A stretch of DNA of 64,000 nucleotides from a candidate division Hyd24-12 bacterium UBA6080 (GCA_002436025.1 DIXM01000001.1:62001-126000); one strand, 5' to 3'; counted from the first letter of the stretch, positions 42,651 to 51,417 are shown. Made by a program: numbers and translations. Notes: generated by a model not told the origin, from the sequence alone.

Positions 42651-43142
42651 ATGATTGCAGTAAGCCTGATGCTGTTGGTATTGCCTCTTCAAACGGAAGA
42701 ATCCTCTGCGCCGAAAAGGTTCGCCATACTGTTCGGGCTGTTCCGGGATGCAGGCACCTACTCAACTCAGATTGAGTTCGATGTTCTTCCTCACATGCCC
42801 ATCGTGGGCGGAGTCGGCATCACAGACGGGAAACCCGGTGCATCAATAGGTATAAGAGGTTTGCTTGGCAAACCTGCTGGCACATCCCTCAGGTTTGGAT
42901 CTGATATCGGCTATGCATACAATGTTCATCACTGGCTGCTCGAGTTTGATCCTGTAGAAACAGGATACATTGATGGGTACGAGGGAGTGCTGTCTGTTCT
43001 CATTGGGCTCAGGCAGGAGTTCAGTCCTGGTGTCTGTTTGGAAGCGGGATTTGCTGTTGGTGTAATCTTGTCTTCAGAGGATCAGGAAGTCCTGAATGAG
43101 CTTTGCAGACGCCCCTACCTGGCTGCTGGTTTTAGGTTCTGA
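42651..43142 (+). CDS. Small secreted OMP-like protein
   Basis: 163 residues, not recognised. Signal-peptide-like start (MIAVSLMLLVLPLQT), then alternating hydrophobic strands (FAILFGLFRDAGTYSTQIEFDV, PIVGGVGITDGKPGASIGIRG, LRFGSDIGYAYNV) and a terminal aromatic residue (AAGFRF), the signature of a small eight-stranded outer-membrane beta-barrel. GGAGGTGG precedes the ATG. It is the only plus-strand gene between the tRNA block and 48 kb and is set in an accessory region. Confidence 0.6.
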   Translation: MIAVSLMLLVLPLQTEESSAPKRFAILFGLFRDAGTYSTQIEFDVLPHMPIVGGVGITDGKPGASIGIRGLLGKPAGTSLRFGSDIGYAYNVHHWLLEFDPVETGYIDGYEGVLSVLIGLRQEFSPGVCLEAGFAVGVILSSEDQEVLNELCRRPYLAAGFRF

Positions 43143-43176
43143 GCGATTTCTCGAAGGTCGGTTTGTTACGTGTCAT

Positions 43177-43545
43177 CGCCGGTTACAGATGCTGCAGATT
43201 CACTGGTTTGAATGCGCACTACCGCCGCCTTCTCAGTTCCCTCTCCGTCACAACTTGACGCTCCCAGTGGTCCCCCAGAGCCTCGATTTCTCTCTGCTTT
43301 TCCTCTGGCAGCTTCAGCAGGCAGAGCCACTGGGTTATCCGGTCCGAGGTGACTCCGTGCTGCTGCCCGAGCTGAACCCGGGTAAGGTTGTCACGGAGCA
43401 TTTCATCATGGAGTTCTCTGGCGAAAATGAGTGGATTTCTGTAGGGGCCTCTGCGGGGTATGGGGATGTCCGGGCGGAAGGTTTTCAGTGAGAAGGTTGG
43501 ACCTGATCTGGTTCGAGCCATCCGCGGTTTGGCGTACCAGTCATC
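43177..43545 (-). repeat. Direct repeat unit, copy 1
   Basis: About 370 bases that begin CGCCGGTTACAGATG and end GGCGTACCAGTCATC. Copy 2 at 46006-46383 has the same ends and is visibly homologous along most of its length, with many single-base differences and a divergent stretch near 43450-43520. The unit carries the HTH reading frame described separately. It lies on both sides of the SBBP-type gene. Confidence 0.7.
43219..43521 (-). pseudogene. Recombinase-associated ParB-like HTH protein, copy 1 (likely remnant)
   Basis: 100 residues. Pattern RNPLIFARELHDEML, then a helix-turn-helix (RVQLGQQHGVTSDRITQWLCLLKLP) and a closing VTERELRRR. This matches the small HTH proteins commonly found beside serine recombinases (helix opening with RELA/RAELARRLGVSRARVTQ, ending ITERxLR). 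No recombinase is present in the window, so the element appears decayed. Starts at an ATG 40 bases downstream of the SBBP gene's stop. A functional role as a local regulator is not excluded. Confidence 0.5.
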
Positions 43546-43560
43546 TCTTCAGTCAAGGTT

Positions 43561-45942
43561 CTAGTCCAGCAGAACAACCCTATTCGTTAACAGTGGTACA
43601 TCCCCGGAGAGGACCCTTAGAAAGTACACTCCCGGGGACAGGTGCTCCGTGATCCATACCAGAGAATGCTCCCCGGCTCCCAGCACGCCTTCGTGGATGA
43701 CTCCTACCTGACGACCTGTTAAATCGTAAGCAAGAATTGAATAGAGAGATTCTTCCGGTGTACCAATCCTTACGTCTAGTGTGCCGTAGAACGGATTGGG
43801 ATGCAGCGACAAGGAAGAGATACCCGGCAGCGGCTCATATGGCCTCGGATGCACCGGAGTTCCCTCTGGACCGAATGTTGTGAGAAAAACATCAGATGTG
43901 CCCAGCAGTTCCGACTGATAGGGATTCAGGACCGGAAAGTCTGCAGAGTAAGTGGTTCCAACGATGTGAGTGTTCCCGGACGCATCCACTTCGATGTCGT
44001 GTCCGGCCTCATCATCGGTTCCACCCAGAAACGTGCTCCAGAAGAGCTCCGAACCCCAGGGGGCAAACCTGGCTACCATACAGTCGTCGCTTCCCGCCAG
44101 ATTGCCCTGAAATGGATTCTGGAGAGGCAGATCCGGAGATAACGAGTATCCGGTAACGAAAGCACTCCCTCCCTCGTCGACCCATAAGCCGCGAAGCCCA
44201 TCACTGAGGGATCCTCCATAGAAAGTGCTGTAGACAAGTTCCTGCCCGGTGGGATCCAATTTCGTTAAGAAGCCGTCACCACTTGGACCTCCGGCAAGCT
44301 CTTCTTGAAAAGAGTATTTCACAGGGAAGCCAAGGGATTCCGTTGAGCCAGCGATGAGCAGGTACCCCTCATGCAGGCCAACAGCCCGTCCGTCATCCCA
44401 TTGACTCCCGCCCAGATAGGTGCCGTAGATCATCTCCGAACCGTCCGGAGAGAGCTTCACTGCAAACGCATCCATCGTTCCCGCGAAGCTCTCCTGGTAG
44501 GCATTCATCACCGGGAAGTTGCTTGATGATGTCCGGCCGGTCACATAGGAATTGCCTTCATCATCAACGATAACATCGAAAGCCTGGTCTGTTCCATACC
44601 CGCCCATGTAGGTGCTGAAAACAAGAGAGTTTCCCTCCGGACTGATGCGGGCGATAAATGCATCGTCCAGTGGACTGGTGTAGGTGCCCTGAAACGGGTT
44701 CTGCAGCGGGAAGTCCGGGGAGTCAGTATATCCAACCACGGTCATCGATCCCGATTGATCGATCGTAACTGCCCGGGAGGACTCCCCCATGCTCCCTCCG
44801 AGGTAGGTGCTTGACAGCAAAGTCGCACCATCCGGAGACAGCCTGGTGATAAAGGCGTCTTGCCCATCCTGATCACCTTGAAATGGATTCAGAAGAGGAA
44901 AATCAGATGATACGGTGTTGCCAGTGAGAATAATCTCTTCGAGTTCAGACATTGCAATATCGTTCGCGTAGTCTACGAAGGATCCACCTAGAAAGGTGCT
45001 GAACAGCAACTGACCGCCATCCTGTGAGACCTTGGAGACGAAAGCATCCCGGGACCCACCGTAGATTTCCTGGAATGGCTCTTCCACGGGAAAATCGCTG
45101 GACCTCGTCTCGCCTGCAATGATCCTGCATCCATCAGCGTCGAGAGCCAGGGCATTCCCGTTCTCCTTTTCCGATCCCCCCAGGTATGAACTGTATAGCA
45201 GCTCAACTGGTGGATCTATCACCAGAGGCAGCATGTGGTCATAGTCCGCGATCTCGAAGGTGACGGTGTCATTCCCTTGTATGTGAAAGGAGACATCAAC
45301 CGGAATCCTGCGACCGTTCCGGATCTGCCAGGCATCCGGTCGGCCTTCAAGGAGCATTGTCTCGCCGACGCCAACGAAAAGATTACCGTCAGGGGTCACA
45401 TCCAGTGAGGTGGCACCCTCGTACTGGAGGACGATCTGCGACGGATCCGCTCCGGGAGCCACCAGCAGGTCATACTTCAGTCCGCTTCCCTCCGGATGAT
45501 AGAGCACATCGACTCCGGGATAGACCTCCCGATACCTGATCCTGCTGAAAAGGGGTACGTGTGATCGCCAGAGAGCGGGATTGTTCCCCAGAAAGTAGTT
45601 GTGGTACGTCACATGACGGTCCTCTCCCTCGATCGTCACTTCGGGAGCGGCATCGAGGAATCGGATGCGGATAACAGCCTGAGCCACGGGAAGAGAAGCT
45701 TCCCAGTCGGTTTCGAGTCGATGTGCGAACCGATCCAGCGGCTCGGGATCGGGAAAGAGGTACAATGAGACAGTCACGCCCTCCTGCGTAAACCAGAAGT
45801 CTTTATCTCCTTCACGAAGCAGGAAGGAAACCTCCGTGGGCCATTGCCCATCGTTACGGATGAATCCCGGGGAAGATTCGACCAGGGTGGAAGGTATTGC
45901 GAGCATGAAGACGAGTACCAGTGCTCCCGTGTGGATCATCAT
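43561..45942 (-). CDS. Secreted SBBP beta-propeller protein with T9SS sorting domain
   Basis: 793 residues. Signal peptide, then an N-terminal domain (FIRNDGQWPTEVSFLLREGD, HVTYHNYFLGNNP) of the kind that precedes SBBP repeats. A long tandem of SBBP-type units follows (YSSYLGGSEKENGNALALD, then repeated DFPVEEPFQE, DAFVSKVSQDG and FSTFLGGSF motifs), and a C-terminal T9SS type A domain (LHPNPFYGTLDV, LTGRQVG, LSPGVYFLRVL). Exported through the outer membrane and cleaved by the T9SS sortase, presumably surface attached. The repeat unit with the HTH remnant lies on both sides of it. ATG start after AAGGGAG. Confidence 0.85.
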   Translation of the reverse strand: MMIHTGALVLVFMLAIPSTLVESSPGFIRNDGQWPTEVSFLLREGDKDFWFTQEGVTVSLYLFPDPEPLDRFAHRLETDWEASLPVAQAVIRIRFLDAAPEVTIEGEDRHVTYHNYFLGNNPALWRSHVPLFSRIRYREVYPGVDVLYHPEGSGLKYDLLVAPGADPSQIVLQYEGATSLDVTPDGNLFVGVGETMLLEGRPDAWQIRNGRRIPVDVSFHIQGNDTVTFEIADYDHMLPLVIDPPVELLYSSYLGGSEKENGNALALDADGCRIIAGETRSSDFPVEEPFQEIYGGSRDAFVSKVSQDGGQLLFSTFLGGSFVDYANDIAMSELEEIILTGNTVSSDFPLLNPFQGDQDGQDAFITRLSPDGATLLSSTYLGGSMGESSRAVTIDQSGSMTVVGYTDSPDFPLQNPFQGTYTSPLDDAFIARISPEGNSLVFSTYMGGYGTDQAFDVIVDDEGNSYVTGRTSSSNFPVMNAYQESFAGTMDAFAVKLSPDGSEMIYGTYLGGSQWDDGRAVGLHEGYLLIAGSTESLGFPVKYSFQEELAGGPSGDGFLTKLDPTGQELVYSTFYGGSLSDGLRGLWVDEGGSAFVTGYSLSPDLPLQNPFQGNLAGSDDCMVARFAPWGSELFWSTFLGGTDDEAGHDIEVDASGNTHIVGTTYSADFPVLNPYQSELLGTSDVFLTTFGPEGTPVHPRPYEPLPGISSLSLHPNPFYGTLDVRIGTPEESLYSILAYDLTGRQVGVIHEGVLGAGEHSLVWITEHLSPGVYFLRVLSGDVPLLTNRVVLLD

Positions 45943-46005
45943 GGACTCCCTTCTGCGTTCCGGCTACATGTCTATGACATAAGTCTATCCAATATGAGAT
46001 GCCAA

Positions 46006-46383
46006 CGCCGGTTACAGATGCGACAGCTTCGCCGGTTTGAATGCGCACTATCGCTGCCTTCTCAACTCCCTCTCCGTCACCATCCGCCGATTCCAGTTGT
46101 CTCCCAGGGCCTCAATCTCACGCTGTTTCTCCTCAGGTAGCTTCAGTAGGCAGAGCCACTGTGTGATCCGGTCAGAGGTGACTCCATGCCGCTGCCCGAG
46201 CTGAACCCGGGTGAGGTTATGCCTGACCATCTCGGCCTGAAGTTCCCGGGCGAAGATGAGCGGGTTGCGGAACGGTCCACTGGGTTCTTTCGCCTTAATG
46301 ATCACATCGGGCCGAGGCAGAGCAAGAGCGAATGTTCCCCCGGAAAAGGTTCGACTCAGCGGAAGACGGGCGTACCAGACATC
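46006..46383 (-). repeat. Direct repeat unit, copy 2
   Basis: See copy 1 at 43177-43545. Same ends (CGCCGGTTACAGATG and GGCGTACCAGACATC). The terminator of the next T9SS gene sits just beyond this end, so the unit was placed, or kept, immediately downstream of that gene. Confidence 0.7.
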
Positions 46384-46431
46384 CCATTCGAACCCGAAGT
46401 AGAAAAGGGGAGCCCTCATACTCCCCTTCAT
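46048..46431 (-). pseudogene. Recombinase-associated ParB-like HTH protein, copy 2 (likely remnant)
   Basis: Same family as copy 1: RNPLIFARELQAEMV, RVQLGQRHGVTSDRITQWLCLLKLP and VTERELRRQR. The longest frame starts at ATG 46431, inside the terminator of the upstream gene, so the functional start would have to be downstream (GTG 46305 gives 85 residues). Conserved amino acids between copies suggest they were once under selection, but the missing recombinase and unsuitable start favour a remnant. Confidence 0.45.
46405..46428 (-). terminator. Rho-independent terminator of the T9SS beta-propeller gene
   Basis: On the minus strand AAGGGGAG, loop of eight, CTCCCCTT followed by TTCTACTT. It lies 20 bases after the stop of the gene that starts at 47983. 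Confidence 0.75.
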
Positions 46432-46447
46432 TCGTTCATGGGTCGCT

Positions 46448-47983
46448 CTACCTTATCAGCACCACCCGGGTGGATGCCTGGAGCTCTGCACTGGAAATCC
46501 GAATGAAGTACACACCGGAGGCCAGGGGCGAACCGCTTCCGTCGCACCCGTCCCAGTAATGGTCGTGTGAGCCCACTGGAAGAGTTCCAAGTTCCTGCGT
46601 CCTCACGATACGTCCCGCAGTGTCGTAGATGGAAAGGGTCAGCAGAGAAAGCTCCGTGCTCTGGAAGGAGAGGTTCGTTCCGTCAGTCAGGGGGTTGGGT
46701 GAAGCCTGGAGCAAAGACCTGCCGCCAGGAAACACCTCAGCCATGGGTGGTTCGGTTCCGGTTGGCTCCGGTACCCAACGGGCGATGTAGCTGATGGGAC
46801 TGATTCCAGCCAGCCTGAAGCTGCCCCCCACATACACATCCGAGCCGCTGACAGCGATGGCTTTGACAGTGCCGTTCACACCACTTTCCAGCGCATGCCA
46901 GGAGCTGCCGTCCCAGCGGGCGATGCGGTTTGCGGGAAAACCTCCGGCTGTGGCGAATTCACCGCCCACATACACATCCGAGCCGCTGACAGCGATGGCA
47001 TTGACAGTGCTGTTCACACCACTGCCCAGCGCATGCCAGGAGCTGCCGTCCCAGCGGGCAATGTTGTTGGCGGGGTTGCCTCCGGCCTGGAAGAAGTAAC
47101 CGCCCACATATAAGTCCGAGCCGCTTACTGCGATGGCAAGGACCTTTGGATTATTCGCGTCTCCTACACCAATTCCCAGAGCATGCCAGGCACTGCCGTC
47201 CCAACGGGCGATGCGGTTGACGGAAATGCCACCGGCATGGGTGAACTGACCCCCCACATACACATCCGACCCGCTAGCTGCGATGGCACGGACAGCATCG
47301 TACACACCGCTTCCAAGTGCATGCCAGGAACTGCCGTCCCAACGGGCGATGCGGCTGGCAGGGTTGCCTCCGGCCTGGGTGAAAGAGCCCCCCACATACA
47401 CATCCGACCCGCTAGCTGCGATGGCAAAGACCGTACCGTTCAATCCACTTCCCAGCTCATGCCAGGAACTGCCGTCCCAACGGGCGATGCGGTTGACGTA
47501 GTTCCCCCCGGCCTGGGAGAAATTGCCACCCACATAAACATCCGAGCCGCTTGTTGCAATGGCATGGACAATGTTGTTCACACCGCTTCCCAGCGCATGC
47601 CAGGAAGTGCCGTCCCAACGGGCGATGCGGTTGGCAGGGTTGCCTCCGGCCTGGGAGAAATCGCCACCCACATAAACATCCGAGCCGCTTACTGCGATGG
47701 CATGGACAAAGTTTTGCACGCCCATTCCCAGTGCATGCCAGGTGCCTTCCGAATCCTGTCCCTCATCGAACGGAACAGCTTCCCATTGTGAGGAACCCTC
47801 TTCAATGAAAAACGGCTCTCCTTCGGGACCGTAGGTCATACGGAACCCGGAGGGATTAAAACTCCCCGACACCGCCTCCATGATCCTTCCGTCCGGTGAC
47901 AGAACGGTTGCAAGAGATGGGATGGTTTCAGCGACCGCCATAGTGGCAAGTACGACCAGCATCACCGCAAGAGCCGTTCTCAT
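46448..47983 (-). CDS. Secreted seven-repeat beta-propeller protein with T9SS sorting domain
   Basis: 511 residues. Signal peptide (AVMLVVLATMAVAE) and a short N-terminal region, then seven units of about 46 residues around WHALGSGV, AVSGSDVYVGG and IARWDGSS (about residues 80-405). This is a delta-60/kelch-like propeller. A C-terminal T9SS type A domain follows (ASPNPLTDGTNL, YDTAGRIVRTQ, LASGVYFIRI, ending in VVLIR). The repeats are so alike at DNA level that recent amplification or gene conversion is likely. Surface display through T9SS is inferred. GAGGGGG precedes the ATG. Confidence 0.85.
   Translation of the reverse strand: MRTALAVMLVVLATMAVAETIPSLATVLSPDGRIMEAVSGSFNPSGFRMTYGPEGEPFFIEEGSSQWEAVPFDEGQDSEGTWHALGMGVQNFVHAIAVSGSDVYVGGDFSQAGGNPANRIARWDGTSWHALGSGVNNIVHAIATSGSDVYVGGNFSQAGGNYVNRIARWDGSSWHELGSGLNGTVFAIAASGSDVYVGGSFTQAGGNPASRIARWDGSSWHALGSGVYDAVRAIAASGSDVYVGGQFTHAGGISVNRIARWDGSAWHALGIGVGDANNPKVLAIAVSGSDLYVGGYFFQAGGNPANNIARWDGSSWHALGSGVNSTVNAIAVSGSDVYVGGEFATAGGFPANRIARWDGSSWHALESGVNGTVKAIAVSGSDVYVGGSFRLAGISPISYIARWVPEPTGTEPPMAEVFPGGRSLLQASPNPLTDGTNLSFQSTELSLLTLSIYDTAGRIVRTQELGTLPVGSHDHYWDGCDGSGSPLASGVYFIRISSAELQASTRVVLIR
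46770..47745 (-). repeat. Seven near-identical tandem repeats in the T9SS propeller gene
   Basis: Unit of about 138 bases (one of about 150). The segments coding GSDVYVGG and IARWDGSSWHALGSGV are repeated with only a few base changes, far closer than the repeats of the lipoprotein at 18544. Copy number is likely to vary between strains. Confidence 0.75.
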
Positions 47984-48321
47984 GTCAACCCCCTCAGAGT
48001 TGATTCGCTACCCAGTATGTTCTTTCCTGCAATCAAATAGCGTGCAGATGCTTCTATGTCAACGGACTGGGAGTCAGCAGCAGTGATGGTCATGGTGAAG
48101 CCACAGCTTGATGGACCACCGTAGGCTTCCCCGTTCAGGGGACATTCGTTTGAGTAAGACTTCCTGCCAACCCAGAAGATCGGGATGAAACAATTCAGGT
48201 TCACGGAAACGCAGACCGTGGCGATTCGTGTTGACAAACAGCTCTCGATAATGGATAAACCCCGATGCTTGGCGGTTTTCGTCCGAACAAATGATACAGG
48301 CAGCTGCAAGAGGTTGCGGAG
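47984..48321. other. Intergenic region without a confident gene
   Basis: About 340 bases between divergent genes. A minus frame of 109 codons ending at 47980 (with CGFTMTITAADSQSVDIEA and ASARYLIAGKN) looks faintly like a pilin C-terminal domain but has no start context; I regard it as a possible decayed fragment. The leftmost part must hold the leader and promoter of the T9SS gene at 47983. Confidence 0.3.
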
Positions 48322-48795
48322 ATGAGTGTTTCCACAATTTTTCTCTTCCTGGTTGCTCTTACGGGAGGACCCGGCGATTCACAGCGCCCTGCGGAATTGG
48401 TCTCCTTCATCCCCTCCGAAGGCCTGGAGCTTTTCATAGTAGAAAGGCTCGACATAGCCTCTTTCAGAAACTCCCTGGGACCTGCAAGAAGCCCTGGCAT
48501 GCACTATTTCCGCGACCTTGGGCTGATTCCGACCGGGATATCCGAAGGAAGGATCGTTTTCGATACGGGCGACTGGTTCTACTGCGTGGAAGTGGTCGAA
48601 CGCAGCGATGTTAACAATGACGGCATCGAGGACATCCTGATACGGTTCATTGATGACTCGACCCATGGGACCTACTTTTCTGACTACATGTACACGCTGA
48701 CTTGCTATTCTGAAGGCTCGGACCTCATTGCCCTTGCCTTCGGTCCATCGAACCGGTACTGGAGCGAGGCAGATCCCGTGCTGGGGATCGAGTGA
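48322..48795 (+). CDS. Small secreted protein with an EF-like loop
   Basis: 157 residues, not recognised. Signal peptide to about residue 20, then a mixed alpha/beta domain with DVNNDGIEDILIRF, an acidic loop of the dockerin/FG-GAP calcium type, and a Tyr/Phe-rich stretch (GTYFSDYMYTLTCYSEG). ATG follows GAGGTTGCGGAG. It is one of three isolated small secreted or lipoprotein genes in the accessory region; the next plus-strand neighbour is 187 bases on, so they may not share a transcript. Confidence 0.55.
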   Translation: MSVSTIFLFLVALTGGPGDSQRPAELVSFIPSEGLELFIVERLDIASFRNSLGPARSPGMHYFRDLGLIPTGISEGRIVFDTGDWFYCVEVVERSDVNNDGIEDILIRFIDDSTHGTYFSDYMYTLTCYSEGSDLIALAFGPSNRYWSEADPVLGIE

Positions 48796-48922
48796 TTTCG
48801 AGAGCGGCAGGCGCGCCTGAAACACATATCAAAATGAGACTTCATTCTTGTCATGGTTCTGTCCCCTGGTCAGGCCGTATTCAGCAGCCCTGTATCCTGA
48901 TTTATGAAACAATACAGACTAT

Positions 48923-48946
48923 TCTGGAACCAATGGGCGTTCCAGA
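48923..48946. promoter_or_regulatory. Inverted repeat, possible operator for the lipoprotein gene at 48983
   Basis: Exact arms TCTGGAAC and GTTCCAGA, each eight bases with an eight-base spacer (48923-48930 and 48939-48946). GATAAT, a -10-like box, starts right at the last base. A repressor dimer bound here would cover the promoter. Confidence 0.45.
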
Positions 48947-48982
48947 GATAATAGAAAGATGATTCAGTCCAAGGAGGGTACA

Positions 48983-49615
48983 GTGAAAGGCACAAAATGG
49001 GTAATGTGTGCGGCTTTCCTTGCAGCAGCCTGCAGCAACCCCACGACTCCATCGGAAACCCCCCACGAATGGGAAGACTACGAATGGGTGCCCTGCGCGG
49101 ATTTCTTCACCTATCCGTGCAGTGTACTTTGTTCGGTCAGCGGAGACAGCCTGTACATCATGGTCACCCAGAAGGCTGACACCACGGACTGGTTCAGGTG
49201 CCAGATGCCTGATCTGGTAAGCTTTAACTTGATCTCTGATGGATTGTATGGAATGGACTTCTACGTTGACGGAAACAAGGCCATGACTGTGTCGGGTTCA
49301 CTGCTGACGGACGACTGGTACGAATACTACTACCCTTACGGGCTAAGTGATTGCATGCTCGGTGAACCCATCCCCTACCAGCCGGATACCGCACTTGGCG
49401 GAGTGAACAACGTTCATGCCGTGTTTTTCGGAGAGTTGAACGGCGACAGCACCCTTGTTTACCGGAAAGCCTTTTCCACTGGCGATTCCCAGTGGGATCT
49501 GACCCTGGCACATGATTCCACGTTCCAGGTCATGGTCTACCTACAGTGGGGAGAGCCGTACGATTCACTTGAGTTTTACATGATAAGCGACCCGATGCCT
49601 GTTTATCTTCCTTAG
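48983..49615 (+). CDS. Lipoprotein of unknown role
   Basis: 210 residues from GTG 48983, which has AAGGAGGG five bases upstream; an ATG at 48959 would precede the ribosome site. Signal peptide ends in lipobox LAAAC. The mature part is acidic and aromatic (HEWEDYEWVPC, YPCSVLCSVSGDSLYIMV, DDWYEYYYPYGLSDC) with five cysteines and alternating strands, so a secreted beta-rich domain with disulphides is likely. No family recognised. Confidence 0.55.
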   Translation: MKGTKWVMCAAFLAAACSNPTTPSETPHEWEDYEWVPCADFFTYPCSVLCSVSGDSLYIMVTQKADTTDWFRCQMPDLVSFNLISDGLYGMDFYVDGNKAMTVSGSLLTDDWYEYYYPYGLSDCMLGEPIPYQPDTALGGVNNVHAVFFGELNGDSTLVYRKAFSTGDSQWDLTLAHDSTFQVMVYLQWGEPYDSLEFYMISDPMPVYLP

Positions 49616-49955
49616 ACTTCTATTTATGCCGTTCATCGATTGTCAACGCTGGTGACGGATTGGCCCGCTCCGGCCTTTTACGTGCCATTTACGTCGTATC
49701 CTTCACACTGTAATCTCTTAGCCTTATATCATTTATCAGCGCTAGCCTCTGTCTCACCCAAGATTGCACCGGGGTTCACTTTGGATCGGCACATCCGGCC
49801 AATCGCCCTGGTGGTGCCGAAGAGTCACTGGACAACACCATGAAACCCTAAACTCTTAATAACATGATTGTCAATGGTTTCCGGGGTATCGGCTAAAAAA
49901 GGTTGACATCCTGTATATCATTGTTATAAATGTATCGTTGCTAGAAAGGAGTAAC
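49616..49955. other. Intergenic region with a sigma-70 promoter at its right end
   Basis: 340 bases without a gene in either strand. The left 280 bases show nothing I can name. The right end holds the promoter for the RHH-like gene. Confidence 0.5.
49903..49930 (+). promoter_or_regulatory. Strong sigma-70 promoter for the RHH-like gene
   Basis: A perfect TTGACA at 49903-49908, 16 bases, TATAAA at 49925-49930. The start near 49937 precedes the ribosome site AAAGGAG and the ATG at 49956. Confidence 0.72.
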
Positions 49956-50309
49956 ATGACTCAAGGCGAGAAGAACCGGATGATCCACATCCGTCTGGAG
50001 GAGGAGGTCCACAAGGACCTTCGGAAGGCGGCTGCGGAGGAGGATACCAGCCTTCAGGAACTGGTATCAAGAGTTGTGTCGAGAACGGTTGCGGGAGGAA
50101 AGCTTGTTGAAGTTGCCGTCATTTCCGGCGATCTTCCCGAAGGAGCGCATTCTGTTACCGTGACGATGCAGGATGGGGATGAGGATGCTGACATGGCTTC
50201 ATTGCGTGTCAGGTTCCAGGAGGTTGAACGTCTCGTGGAAAGGCTTGGGATAGAGGTTCGCGCACTGGGAGAGATGCTGGGGAGTGAGCGTTCGAGTGTT
50301 CAGGGCTGA
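49956..50309 (+). CDS. RHH-like small DNA-binding protein
   Basis: 117 residues from ATG 49956. Residues about 10-50 (MIHIRLEEEVHKDLRKAAAEEDTSLQELVSRVV) have the ribbon-helix-helix layout of Arc/CopG/MetJ relatives, with a ribbon near the N-terminus then two helices. The C-terminal third is coiled (RFQEVERLVERLGIEVRALGEML), usable for oligomerisation. It overlaps the propeller lipoprotein gene by 26 bases. Its strong promoter suggests abundant expression or autorepression. No toxin gene is beside it. Confidence 0.65.
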   Translation: MTQGEKNRMIHIRLEEEVHKDLRKAAAEEDTSLQELVSRVVSRTVAGGKLVEVAVISGDLPEGAHSVTVTMQDGDEDADMASLRVRFQEVERLVERLGIEVRALGEMLGSERSSVQG

Positions 50310-51381
50310 CGGGGCAGTTGCACTGATGCTCCTTCTCTGCCTGTCCTGCCGGGAGAGCAGGGAAAACAACAGCCTCCGAGCAGGACCCGATACACTTCAG
50401 CTCGTACCCGTGGATACTGTCGGTGTGTCGGCGGGAGACGATTCCCAGGTCTTCGGTGAGATCGGTGAGGCCGGTTGCTCGCCGACAGGGGAACTGGTTG
50501 TTTTGGACCGGACGACATGCCGTCTCATCTTCTTCGATCAGACAAACCTCTGCGTGAGAACCATGGGCGGATGTGGTTCCGGTCCAGGAGAGTTCCTGTC
50601 GCCCACCGATTTCGCCTTCCTTTCCGATGGAAAACTCGCTGTGGCCGACTGGGGGGCCAGAACTGTCTGGCTCTTCGATGATTCCCTGCGCTTTGCGGGG
50701 TCCATGGGTGTGTTCTATCCTGGCAGCCCTTCAGGCATTGAACCCGGAAGGGACGGCTCAATCATTGGCGTTGGGATCCGAATGGAGGCTTCTGAACAGC
50801 GTGTGAGTGGCGAGAGCTTTCTTGGCCGCTGGAACAGGACCGGGGAGGAGACAGTCAGCTACCTCGCAACACCAATCCGTGTGGTTCCCGAAAATGAGGA
50901 TCAGATAAGGATCGAATACAACGAATTGCTCTTCGCTGTGGGTTCGGACGGCGATGTCTTCGCTGCTGAAGCATCGGACAGCATCTATCGCATAACAGGA
51001 TTCACAGAGGGCGGGGAGTCTTTCCTCGAAATATCCGAACCATGGGAGCGGGTTGCGAGAACCGACGCGGAGTTGTCCGACGACTCGCTCGCATCCCATG
51101 GCGGGGTGGCTTCCCCGGAACTCTTCCGTCAGGCGGTGGCGGGGCTTGCAGCTGACGAGAACGGCCAACTGTGGGTCAGACTTGGCTCGGTCCCGCACCC
51201 GATGTTCATCGTCTATTCCAGGGAAGGCGATACGCTGTTCTTTGCCGAGTGCGCATCACTGCCTGACACCATGTTCACGCTCGGGTTCTCCTGCAGTGCG
51301 GGAGGGCTTCTCGCCTGGGATACAGATCCCCTTGACTACCCCAAGATTATCAGGCTCGAGTTCGCTGATCAGCTCCCTTGA
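50284..51381 (+). CDS. Six-bladed beta-propeller lipoprotein
   Basis: 365 residues from GTG 50284 (GGGGAG just upstream). Lipobox LCLSC, then blades with LVVLDRTTCRLIFFD, FAFLSDGKLAVADWGARTVWLFDDSLRF, FAVGSDGDVFAAEASDSIYRITGF and LAADENGQLWVRLGSV. These are NHL/SMP30-like propeller units common in BF3-type secreted lipoproteins. No catalytic set is visible. Co-transcribed with the RHH-like regulator. Confidence 0.72.
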   Translation: MSVRVFRADGAVALMLLLCLSCRESRENNSLRAGPDTLQLVPVDTVGVSAGDDSQVFGEIGEAGCSPTGELVVLDRTTCRLIFFDQTNLCVRTMGGCGSGPGEFLSPTDFAFLSDGKLAVADWGARTVWLFDDSLRFAGSMGVFYPGSPSGIEPGRDGSIIGVGIRMEASEQRVSGESFLGRWNRTGEETVSYLATPIRVVPENEDQIRIEYNELLFAVGSDGDVFAAEASDSIYRITGFTEGGESFLEISEPWERVARTDAELSDDSLASHGGVASPELFRQAVAGLAADENGQLWVRLGSVPHPMFIVYSREGDTLFFAECASLPDTMFTLGFSCSAGGLLAWDTDPLDYPKIIRLEFADQLP

Positions 51382-51385
51382 TCAT

Positions 51386-51417
51386 GGAAAGGCCGGGCTT
51401 TCGGGCCCGGCCTTTCC
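51386..51417. terminator. Hairpin between convergent genes
   Basis: Arms GGAAAGGCCGGGC (51386-51398) and GCCCGGCCTTTCC (51405-51417), 13 base pairs and a loop of six. It lies between the stops of the propeller lipoprotein (plus) and the transglutaminase-like gene (minus). The T content after it is modest on both sides. Confidence 0.75.

Noticed and set aside
46770..47745. CRISPR-like tandem repeat
   Set aside because: The units are 138 bases, in frame and coding; there are no spacers of constant size and no cas genes.
47980..48309. 109-codon minus frame with a pilin-like tail
   Set aside because: No ribosome site, no signal peptide and no neighbour support; kept only as a possible remnant.
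49616..49902. Small RNA or riboswitch in the 340-base gap
   Set aside because: No conserved stem, terminator or recognised motif could be found by eye.
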